Source: Prochlorococcus sp. MIT 0604
GTDB taxonomy: Bacteria; Cyanobacteriota; Cyanobacteriia; PCC-6307; Cyanobiaceae
Assembly (NCBI RefSeq): GCF_000757845.1
Contig: NZ_CP007753.1
Location: forward strand, 1,488,001 to 1,552,000
Reading direction: 5' to 3'
DNA length: 64,000 bases
The translations under genes were made by a program, and so were the position numbers. The notes beneath the pieces are model-generated. The model made no database searches and was not told the origin of the DNA. It saw only the letters and a program-made list of their open reading frames with translations. Position 1 is the first letter of the stretch, and every line of letters begins with the position of its first letter. Below are positions 21,474 through 35,636 of the stretch, in pieces.

Positions 21474-22135
21474 GCAGTCAGAATAGTATTTTCAAATTTA
21501 TAATTTGTGGAACAGATACTGATATTGGAAAAACTTTAATAAGCTCTTTTTTCGTTAAAGGATTAAATTCCTTTTATTGGAAGCCTATTCAAAGCGGTAT
21601 TGAATCGCAAACTGATAGTCAAACTGTTGAAAAACTTGCACAATTAAGTAAAGAGAAAATCATCAAAGAAGCTTATGTCTTTACGAAACCTCTATCTCCT
21701 CATTGGGCTGCTGAAATAGATCAAAAAACTATTAACTTTGACAAGTTGAGATTACCAAAAGTGCAAGGCTCATTAATTGTAGAAACTGCAGGTGGATTAA
21801 TGGTTCCAATAACACGCAATTTTTTGCAAATAGATCAAATAAAACAGTGGAATCTTCCGGTAATACTTGTGTGTAAGAGCTCACTTGGCACTCTTAACCA
21901 TACCCTACTTAGTATTGAGGCATTAAAACGAAGAAATATTGAGATTTTAGGTTTAGTAGTAAATGGCGAAAAACATCTAGATAATCCAAAAACTCTAGTT
22001 GATTTTAGTGGTATTCCGTTAATTGCTGAATTTCCTTACATCAAAAAAATGGACTCAAACAATTTAGATATACTATGGAAAGAACTAGACATCAAGAATA
22101 AGTTGATCTCACTTTTAAACTCAAAAATAAGTTAA
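21470..22135 (+). CDS. bioD: Dethiobiotin synthetase
   Basis: ATP-dependent carboxylation and ring closure of 7,8-diaminononanoate. It has 221 residues, with the P-loop GTDTDIGKT at residues 14-22 and the substrate lysine segment YWKPIQSG near residue 40. ETAGGLMVPI matches the family. The start overlaps bioC by 4 bases and the stop directly abuts the bioA start. Confidence 0.95.
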   Translation: MSSQNSIFKFIICGTDTDIGKTLISSFFVKGLNSFYWKPIQSGIESQTDSQTVEKLAQLSKEKIIKEAYVFTKPLSPHWAAEIDQKTINFDKLRLPKVQGSLIVETAGGLMVPITRNFLQIDQIKQWNLPVILVCKSSLGTLNHTLLSIEALKRRNIEILGLVVNGEKHLDNPKTLVDFSGIPLIAEFPYIKKMDSNNLDILWKELDIKNKLISLLNSKIS

Positions 22136-23437
22136 ATGAAATCTTTGGACTCAAAAACTCCAAATCAAGATTGGCACCCAAATATTTGGCCACCTTTTAC
22201 ACAAATCAATAAAAGCAAACCGCAAATAGAAGTAACTCATGGTAAAGATGCCCTCCTATTTACTAAAGATCCTAAAAAAGAGCTAATAGATGCAATTAGT
22301 AGTTGGTGGGTAACCCTTCATGGTCATAGTAACGAATATATTGCGGATGCAATTTTCAATCAATCAAAAAAACTTGAGCAAGTTATATTCGCTGATTTTT
22401 TACATCCACAGGCAAAAAAATTGGCAGAAAGACTTAGTGAATTAACAAAACTAGAAAGATTATTCTTTTCTGATAACGGTTCTACTGCAGTGGAAGTCGC
22501 TTTAAAAATTGCCTTCCAATCTTGGCAAAATAGAGGAGAGACAAGAACTCAAATAGTAGCTTTTGATGGCGCCTATCATGGCGATACATTTGGGGCAATG
22601 GCTTTAGGTGAAAGAAATATTTTTAATGAGAATTTCGATAATCTTATGTTCCCAGTTAGAAGAGTCCACTGGCCTTCAACTTGGATAAACGATGAAGAAG
22701 TAGAAAATAAAGAAAATGATGCTGTTCAAAAATTAGAAACTCTACTTAAAACTCCCACAGTTGCAGTGATCCTTGAGCCACTTGTTCAAGGAGCAGGAGG
22801 CATGAATATGGTTAGGCCTCAGTTTATAAAAAAAGTTTCAGAAATTATAAAAAATAATAATTCATTGTTAATTGCTGATGAAGTTTTGACTGGGTTTGGA
22901 AGATGTGGAAGTCTTTTTGCGTTTCAAAAGGCAAAAATCGTTCCTGACTTAATAAGTATTTCAAAAGGCTTAACTGGTGGATTTTTACCAATGGGAATAA
23001 CTTTATGCAAAGAAAAAATTTTTCAATCCTTTATTGATGATTCCCCAAGAAAAACTTTTTGGCATGGACATAGTTTTACTGCTAATCCTTTAGGTTGTGC
23101 TGCGGCTAACGCTAGCCTTGATTTATTAGAAAAAGAACCACACAGATACCTTTCATTTGAAGAAAAACATTTATCTCACTTAATTAAATTTAAAAACTTA
23201 CCGCATATAAAAAAGATAAGGGTATCCGGCACAATTGCTGCCTTCGATTTAGATATTGGGAACAAAAAAGGTTATTTCAATAATATTGGCAAAGAAATAA
23301 AGAGACTTGCAATGGAGCAAGGTTTATTTATTAGACCCCTTGGGAATGTTATTTATCTCTTACCACCTCTCTGCATAACCGATGATCAATTAGAAAAAAG
23401 TTACTGGATAATAATGCAAATTTTAGAAAATCTTTAG
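22136..23437 (+). CDS. bioA: 7,8-diaminononanoate aminotransferase
   Basis: Transfers an amino group, from SAM in the classical enzyme, to 8-amino-7-oxononanoate. It has 433 residues, with the PLP lysine Lys277 in ISISKGLTGGFLPMG and the substrate-pocket motif SSWWVTLHGHS near residue 55, typical of BioA. It is the last gene of the operon. bioB, for the final sulfur insertion, is not in the window and must lie elsewhere. Confidence 0.96.
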   Translation: MKSLDSKTPNQDWHPNIWPPFTQINKSKPQIEVTHGKDALLFTKDPKKELIDAISSWWVTLHGHSNEYIADAIFNQSKKLEQVIFADFLHPQAKKLAERLSELTKLERLFFSDNGSTAVEVALKIAFQSWQNRGETRTQIVAFDGAYHGDTFGAMALGERNIFNENFDNLMFPVRRVHWPSTWINDEEVENKENDAVQKLETLLKTPTVAVILEPLVQGAGGMNMVRPQFIKKVSEIIKNNNSLLIADEVLTGFGRCGSLFAFQKAKIVPDLISISKGLTGGFLPMGITLCKEKIFQSFIDDSPRKTFWHGHSFTANPLGCAAANASLDLLEKEPHRYLSFEEKHLSHLIKFKNLPHIKKIRVSGTIAAFDLDIGNKKGYFNNIGKEIKRLAMEQGLFIRPLGNVIYLLPPLCITDDQLEKSYWIIMQILENL

Positions 23438-23445
23438 ATAGAAAT

Positions 23446-23703
23446 TTACGGGCCCTGCAGTATTTCATTTTCCACATCTTCTCTATTAATGCAATAGGAA
23501 AATAGTCTTTTAGTTTCTTGTCCTTCACTTTCCCAGATAACACTTAAATCTTCTTGTTCAAAAATAATAGTTGCATTCCAATTTGAAAGTAACAGATACC
23601 ATTTAGATGGATTATTAATATCCTTCACAGCACCTAGATCATTTAGCCACAATTCCAATGATTGAAGTGAATTTTGATTAATAGGTTTTTTAGAGGGATT
23701 CAC
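23446..23703 (-). CDS. DUF3143 family protein
   Basis: An 85-residue protein that I recognise as DUF3143, a small family of cyanobacteria and plastid lineages. Its pattern is LELWLNDLGA in the first third, then a Trp-containing strand region, and FSYCINREDVENEILQGP at the end. There is no membrane segment. It lies 16 bases downstream of the DnaJ-domain gene on the same strand, so the two are probably co-transcribed. The function is unknown. Confidence 0.8.
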   Translation of the reverse strand: MNPSKKPINQNSLQSLELWLNDLGAVKDINNPSKWYLLLSNWNATIIFEQEDLSVIWESEGQETKRLFSYCINREDVENEILQGP

Positions 23704-23719
23704 AGACTTTTTAAAAAAA

Positions 23720-24160
23720 TTATTTAATTAGCCAAAGCGGTATTGTCTCTAATTCTTTTCCAGTAAATGAAGCAATAAAAATTGAACAAATTAAACTTAT
23801 AGCAATGATGATAATTAAAAGAAACAACGAAAACAATTCTCCATTCGAAAAAGGTCTTCTATTTCCAATTAAATTTTGATTATTAGAATCGATTACTAAA
23901 TTATTTAAAACGTTAGAATTATTTCTACTTCTAGAGTTTTCTTTAAGTTTGTCATCATATATTTTCCTTAAATTACTATTATTTAAATGTTCATAAGCTT
24001 CTAGAACTTCTTGAAATTTACTTTTAGCAACGTCTATTTCTAATGAAGTTGTATCAGGATGCAACTCAATAGAAAGTTTACAAAATGCTTTTCTTAATTC
24101 ATGATTGGATGCATTTTCATTTACACCTAAAATTTTGTAATAGGAAGTTTCCCCTTTCAA
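23720..24160 (-). CDS. DnaJ-domain protein with C-terminal membrane helix
   Basis: A 146-residue protein. An N-terminal J-domain (about residues 5-70) carries the HPD tripeptide at 34-36, which stimulates Hsp70 ATPase. A polar linker follows, then a hydrophobic helix near residues 109-130 (LFLLIIIIAISLICSIFIAS). It lacks the Gly/Phe and zinc-finger regions of DnaJ itself. It probably brings DnaK to a membrane; the client is unknown. Confidence 0.88.
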   Translation of the reverse strand: MKGETSYYKILGVNENASNHELRKAFCKLSIELHPDTTSLEIDVAKSKFQEVLEAYEHLNNSNLRKIYDDKLKENSRSRNNSNVLNNLVIDSNNQNLIGNRRPFSNGELFSLFLLIIIIAISLICSIFIASFTGKELETIPLWLIK

Positions 24161-24248
24161 AATAATCTTTTATTAATATTGTAATTCTAATAAATTTTTA
24201 CTAAATAGAATGTATTTAATGGATGGTTAAATTCATATTTATAACGAA

Positions 24249-24962
24249 ATGAAAAAACAAAACATTCCAGAAGAAATTCTTTCCTTAATAACTGAAGAAG
24301 AAATAAATTTATTTCAAGAGTTACAAGTTAAAATTAAAGAATTAAATAATAAAACTAATCTAACAAGATTAACTGATGGGGATGATTATTGGATATCTCA
24401 AGTTTTTGACAGCATTTGGCCATTTAAAGCTTTTACGAATATTAATTTTGATAATAAAAAATATTTAGATATTGGATCAGGCTGTGGCTTCCCAGGATTA
24501 GCTTATGCCATAACTCATCCTAATTCTGAGATATACCTTATTGATTCTTTGAAAAAGAAAACAGATGCAATAAAAATTTTAGTTGAACAGATCAATTTCA
24601 AAAATAATATTCATGTAATCAATGATCGGATTGAGAACTTAGCTCACCAATCATCAATGAGAAATAATTTTAATATTGCAACAACTAGAGCGGTTAGTAA
24701 TCCATCAACAGTTTCAGAATATATCCTACCAATGTTAAAAAGAGAAGGGTTTGGAGTTTTATATTGTGGCAAATGGACGAATGAAGAAAGGAAAAATCTA
24801 GATAAAACTTTAGAAATATTAGAAGGGAAAGTTAAAGATAAAAAAGAGATACTATTACCAAGAAATAAAGGCACCCGAAATATTATTCTTATTCAACAAA
24901 AAAGATTATGCCCTGAAATTTACCCAAGAAAAGTTGGCAAACCTGAAAAAAATCCATTATGA
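24249..24962 (+). CDS. rsmG: 16S rRNA 7-methylguanosine methyltransferase RsmG
   Basis: Methylates G527 (E. coli numbering) of 16S rRNA. It has 237 residues, with the SAM motif LDIGSGCGFPG at residues 73-83 and the family segment NKKTNLTRL-like NNKTNLTRLT near residue 33. TTRAVSNPSTVSEYILPML is in the usual RsmG position. It is convergent with the aldo/keto reductase gene, with 2 bases between the stops. Confidence 0.95.
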   Translation: MKKQNIPEEILSLITEEEINLFQELQVKIKELNNKTNLTRLTDGDDYWISQVFDSIWPFKAFTNINFDNKKYLDIGSGCGFPGLAYAITHPNSEIYLIDSLKKKTDAIKILVEQINFKNNIHVINDRIENLAHQSSMRNNFNIATTRAVSNPSTVSEYILPMLKREGFGVLYCGKWTNEERKNLDKTLEILEGKVKDKKEILLPRNKGTRNIILIQQKRLCPEIYPRKVGKPEKNPL

Positions 24963-24964
24963 AA

Positions 24965-26158
24965 TTATTTTTTTGATAACCTTTTAGCATTCTTATCTCC
25001 AAACTTTTCTTTTAAATTTCTCAATTTTCTTATAACTTTTTTTGGATTTATATGACCTTCTAATACTTTCAATAATTGTCGCTCAGAAACATCTTCATCT
25101 AGTAAATTTGCGTTGAATCCTGGGAACCAGTGGCTTCCATTACCAAGCAATTGATATCTAGCTCTTGCATATCCTTCCATACCCAACCAATCGATTAAAT
25201 TTGAAAGCCAAAGCAGAACAGGAATATTAATATTTCCCGGCGTATATTCCCAACTTGGTAAATTTCTATTCCAATTTTGATGCCACTCTAAACCTAAGGA
25301 ATTAATTGATTCCTGCCTTAATCTGTTTATTATCTTAGGCACATACTTCTCAGATTCTGATAACAACGAGACAGCTTCTAAATGCAAAGCAAAATCTGTC
25401 TCTTTTGCAATACCCACACTCAAAGTATGGACATTTTGATTTCTTAAGCAAAAAAGATCATTAAAAACTATAGGATGAAGTGGTTTACATAATTCCATTA
25501 ATTTTATTGATGGAGTATGAAGATGTCCCCCTTTATCAGTGGGACTTATTATGAAAACCCCAAGATCATGCTTATTGGCTAAATTAATAACCTTTGTATT
25601 TTCCTGATTAATAAAATACCAGTGCAAATTTACATAATCAAATAAGTTTGTTGATATGGCCTTTTCAATAAGTGAAGATTTTCCATGGGTTGAAAATCCT
25701 ATAGATCCAATTAAATTTTCTTTTTGAAAATTCCTCAAAATATCAATGCAACCTCCATCTCGAATAGACTGATGTAAATGTTCAGCAGTATTAATACCAT
25801 GTATAGCTAACAAATCAATTTTTTTAACTTTCAGTTTTTCAATACTTGTCTTAACATCTCTCTCGAAAATTTTCGGATCACTATTTGGTGGAATCTTTGT
25901 TTGAATTATATTTGGGATTTTCTTAGTATTCTTAAAACACATCCCTAATTGCACCTCAGAAGTTCCATAGTACTTGGCTGTTTCTACATGACTAAAGCCA
26001 TATTGTGATGCAAGATCTAATATATTTTCTAATTTAATTTGCTCTTCGTATGAAACCTCAGAAAAATCTAATTCATCCCAACTTTTTTGAAATCTCATAC
26101 CACCTAAAGATAAAACAGGAATCTTCAGATTGGTTCTACCAAATCTACGATATTGCAT
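24965..26158 (-). CDS. Aldo/keto reductase family protein
   Basis: A 397-residue NADPH-type oxidoreductase fold, longer than the usual 280-330 residues. The catalytic residues are visible: Tyr64 (ETAKYYGTSE), Lys88 (IIQTKIPP) and His120 (LLAIHGI). The C-terminal 90 residues are basic and helical and have no cysteine cluster, unlike related reductases with a ferredoxin-like tail. A separate [4Fe-4S] ferredoxin gene lies directly upstream, 10 bases away, which could supply an equivalent partner. The substrate is unknown. Confidence 0.85.
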   Translation of the reverse strand: MQYRRFGRTNLKIPVLSLGGMRFQKSWDELDFSEVSYEEQIKLENILDLASQYGFSHVETAKYYGTSEVQLGMCFKNTKKIPNIIQTKIPPNSDPKIFERDVKTSIEKLKVKKIDLLAIHGINTAEHLHQSIRDGGCIDILRNFQKENLIGSIGFSTHGKSSLIEKAISTNLFDYVNLHWYFINQENTKVINLANKHDLGVFIISPTDKGGHLHTPSIKLMELCKPLHPIVFNDLFCLRNQNVHTLSVGIAKETDFALHLEAVSLLSESEKYVPKIINRLRQESINSLGLEWHQNWNRNLPSWEYTPGNINIPVLLWLSNLIDWLGMEGYARARYQLLGNGSHWFPGFNANLLDEDVSERQLLKVLEGHINPKKVIRKLRNLKEKFGDKNAKRLSKK

Positions 26159-26168
26159 CTTTTTGTTA

Positions 26169-26528
26169 TTAGTGCTTATTCATTCTCGGTGGCTTCCCAA
26201 ATGTTTGAAACATATCTCTATCGAGACTATTCTCTAAATCATCCAATTCTTCAAATTTGACCCAATGAATACAATCAACAGGGCATGTATCTATTGCTTC
26301 TTGAATGACATCAGAACTATCTCCATCTTGCCTAATAGCTCGACTTCTACCATGAAATTCATCAACAGTGAAAGTGTTTGAAGCGACATGTACACAGTAT
26401 TGACAGCCAATACACTTGGACTCATCAACCCATACAGCTTTTTCTGCTAACTGACCACCTAAAACGGGCTCAAAACCTGTAATTTCTACATTTTCTGCAA
26501 ATTTATCAGATGGATCAATAAAATCCAT
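26169..26528 (-). CDS. [4Fe-4S] ferredoxin
   Basis: A 119-residue ferredoxin. Cluster ligands are Cys39, Cys42 and Cys45 (CIGCQYC) with Cys82 in TCPVDC; Cys86 is a further cysteine in the second half. The remaining half-motif lacks a complete second set, so one [4Fe-4S] cluster is most likely. It lies 8 bases downstream of the Ycf35 gene and 10 bases upstream of the aldo/keto reductase. I recall a ferredoxin next to ycf35 in other cyanobacteria as well. Confidence 0.92.
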   Translation of the reverse strand: MDFIDPSDKFAENVEITGFEPVLGGQLAEKAVWVDESKCIGCQYCVHVASNTFTVDEFHGRSRAIRQDGDSSDVIQEAIDTCPVDCIHWVKFEELDDLENSLDRDMFQTFGKPPRMNKH

Positions 26529-26536
26529 ACACGAAA

Positions 26537-26929
26537 TTAATTATCCCACTTGGTCAAAACCAACTCGATAGAACCATCATTTTTGTTTTTTTGTTCTACG
26601 ATTTGATATCCATCCTCATTGGTTTTTGAAATAATTGTGTGGTAGGCATACATTTGAGTAACTTTAGAAATAAACCTTTCTACAGGGATCTCAAATTTCC
26701 AAAGATCAAGATCAGTAACTAATTCATAAGCATTTGAATTAGTGTCCCATTTAAATCCAACTTTAGTATCACCTGGTAAATTCATGCTTATATCTACTGC
26801 TGTAAACTTGCCCCTATAGCCTTTTACAAACTTTTCTTCTTGATTGATGGGATAACCAAGATGATTTAAGGCCTTAATTAATGGCTCTGCTTCTTTGAGC
26901 TGGGTTTTAATAGTACTAAAATGTGACAT
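26537..26929 (-). CDS. ycf35: Ycf35 (DUF1257) protein
   Basis: A 130-residue protein that I recognise as DUF1257/Ycf35, found in cyanobacteria and some algal plastid genomes, of unknown function. It opens MSHFSTIKTQLKEAEPLIKA and has the segment VDISMNLPGDTKVGFKWD. It is soluble, with no cysteine and no membrane helix. Its start overlaps the end of the DUF2997 gene by 14 bases, so the two are translationally linked. Confidence 0.9.
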   Translation of the reverse strand: MSHFSTIKTQLKEAEPLIKALNHLGYPINQEEKFVKGYRGKFTAVDISMNLPGDTKVGFKWDTNSNAYELVTDLDLWKFEIPVERFISKVTQMYAYHTIISKTNEDGYQIVEQKNKNDGSIELVLTKWDN

Positions 26930-27131
26930 TAGATTCGTTATTTAGTTGTTTTAAGTTTTCATGTTGATTAGAGGTGAAAGCATCAGATGTTTTCTTCTTT
27001 ACTGTTACTTTACCAAGAGCATTTTCGAGATTTTTTGTAGCTTCATTGCATGAATTACCAGTAAATCCCTCAACAGTTTCTTCAACTCTTCCGTCTTGAT
27101 GAATTTTGAATCTCAATGTTTTTTGAGGCAT
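26916..27131 (-). CDS. DUF2997 family protein
   Basis: A 71-residue protein that I recognise as DUF2997, often found with Ycf35. The core is TLRFKIHQDGRVEETVEGF, followed by a Cys-containing helix (NSCNEATKNLENALG). I chose the ATG at 27131 because the family begins at this MPQKTLRF. A TTG three codons upstream (27140) would run into the palindrome. It is first in a four-gene unit with ycf35, ferredoxin and aldo/keto reductase. Confidence 0.85.
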   Translation of the reverse strand: MPQKTLRFKIHQDGRVEETVEGFTGNSCNEATKNLENALGKVTVKKKTSDAFTSNQHENLKQLNNESNVTF

Positions 27132-27138
27132 TAAATTC

Positions 27139-27153
27139 AAGTACTGAGTACTT
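27139..27153. promoter_or_regulatory. 15-bp perfect palindrome upstream of DUF2997
   Basis: AAGTACT-G-AGTACTT, two 7-base arms around one base, ending 8 bases before the DUF2997 ATG. On the minus strand an AT-rich TATATAAA lies just upstream (about 27158-27165), so the palindrome would overlap the transcription start, a typical repressor position. It resembles the AGTAC-N4-GTACT LexA box of cyanobacteria but has a 3-base spacer. Confidence 0.45.
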
Positions 27154-27281
27154 TTACTTTATATAGAATAACGAAAATATTTTGTTTCAGTTGGTACAAG
27201 TTAATTAATTTTAATTTTTATATTGAATATGTGATAAATTGATTTTGTTATGAAGCTTTTTGTATAAAAATTTATAATTTT

Positions 27282-28049
27282 TCAATTATAAAAACCTTGC
27301 ATACCCATTGAATCAAGAGCAGTTTTAGCTTCTTCCATAACGGATGGCTCTTTATCAAAAAGTGCTATTTTAGTACATTCATCAACAAAACTTTCTTGAA
27401 AGGTGTTGTTTAACTTTGCATACAACCTACACAATGACCAAATGCAATTACTTCGTACACCTGATTCATTATCTATCTTTAAACTTATTAAAAGTTGTTC
27501 TGCTGCTAACTGAGCGTTCTCAAAAGAAACATTTCCAATTTCAGCTAAAGAACTAGATGACCATAACCTTACTGCAGCCACATCATTCTTTAAAGCATTT
27601 ATTAATGGTTCTAAAACAATTTGGTTATCATAGTTAGCTAAGCTCCATGCAGTCGCTCTTCTGACATAAGCATTATCATCAGTCTTCAAAAGACTGACAA
27701 GTTTCTGGACTGCGCTAGGACATGGATTACGACCTAAAGCATATACAGCACTCATTCTTTCAACTGGGCAAGGTTGATCAAGCAATGGTAACAAAAGGGG
27801 GAAAGATCTTTGGTCTCTATACTCACAAAAAATTCTTAAGCCTTGTATCCTCTCTTCTCTATTACCTTTGAGCATTTTTAAAGCTTCATCACACTCTTGA
27901 CTAATATTTAAATTTTTTGAAAAAACATCTTCATCAATTTGCTCTAAAGGATCTATTTCAATCTCTAAAGCCAGTTCTCTTGCTAAAACATCTGGATCAA
28001 CTGCAATTTCAGCTAAGCTTTCTTGATTAGGATCCTTATTTTTTGTCAT
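27282..28049 (-). CDS. HEAT-repeat protein (PBS-lyase-like repeats)
   Basis: A 255-residue soluble protein. About five helical HEAT units run from residue 50 to 240, for example VERMSAVYALGRNPCPSAVQ, YVRRATAWSLANYDNQIVLE and VRLWSSSSLAEIGN. The first 45 residues are acidic. Such repeats occur in phycobilin lyases (CpcE/F type) and in general scaffold proteins. No phycobiliprotein gene is nearby, so lyase activity should not be assumed. Confidence 0.85.
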   Translation of the reverse strand: MTKNKDPNQESLAEIAVDPDVLARELALEIEIDPLEQIDEDVFSKNLNISQECDEALKMLKGNREERIQGLRIFCEYRDQRSFPLLLPLLDQPCPVERMSAVYALGRNPCPSAVQKLVSLLKTDDNAYVRRATAWSLANYDNQIVLEPLINALKNDVAAVRLWSSSSLAEIGNVSFENAQLAAEQLLISLKIDNESGVRSNCIWSLCRLYAKLNNTFQESFVDECTKIALFDKEPSVMEEAKTALDSMGMQGFYN

Positions 28050-28067
28050 TTTCAGAATCTAATAGAA

Positions 28068-28193
28068 TTAATTCACTGGTGCAGGTGACAACATATCTCC
28101 TGGCAACCAAATTCTTGCACTAACTGCAAAGAAAGCAATCCCAAAAAGTGCAACGATAGCGAAAGGTAAAATTTTTGTCTTAATAAAACCCAA
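28068..28193 (-). CDS. Small single-helix membrane protein (41 aa)
   Basis: An open frame ending 18 bases upstream of the HEAT-protein start. From a TTG at 28193 it encodes 41 residues with one membrane helix (ILPFAIVALFGIAFFAVSAR) and the tail IWLPGDMLSPAPVN. There is no ATG in this frame before the upstream stop at 28239-28241. The helix-plus-short-tail layout resembles small photosystem or cytochrome-complex subunits, but it does not match PsbM, PsbT, PsbX, PetG, PetM or PetN as I know them. Start and identity are uncertain. Confidence 0.55.
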   Translation of the reverse strand: MGFIKTKILPFAIVALFGIAFFAVSARIWLPGDMLSPAPVN

Positions 28194-28275
28194 AGATTTA
28201 AGATTAATTAAAACAATGATAGCCTGTTTAAGAGACTTTTAAAAAAATTTTTAGATAATATTTTCTTAGACAATA

Positions 28276-29334
<1,059 letters not shown>

Positions 29335-29351
29335 TTATTTAAAAACTATTG

Positions 29352-29507
<156 letters not shown>

Positions 29508-29559
29508 TTACAAATTTAAAAAATCTATTCTAGTCACTGAAAATAATAATAGTTAATAT

Positions 29560-33687
<4,128 letters not shown>

Positions 33688-33695
33688 TTAAAAGA

Positions 33696-35606
<1,911 letters not shown>

Positions 35607-35636
35607 CTAATTTAAATAAAAGTTTTAATTTGGTAT

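Noticed and set aside
27132-27140. Upstream TTG start for the DUF2997 gene
   Set aside because: The family N-terminus begins at the ATG at 27131, and the TTG start would overlap the palindrome and promoter region.
27139-27153. A LexA (SOS) box before DUF2997
   Set aside because: The cyanobacterial LexA box has AGTAC-N4-GTACT. Here the spacer is 3 bases, and the genes have no DNA-repair link.
27282-28049. Phycobilin lyase (CpcE/F) identity for the HEAT-repeat protein
   Set aside because: HEAT or PBS-lyase repeats are not specific to lyases, and no phycobiliprotein genes are present in the window.
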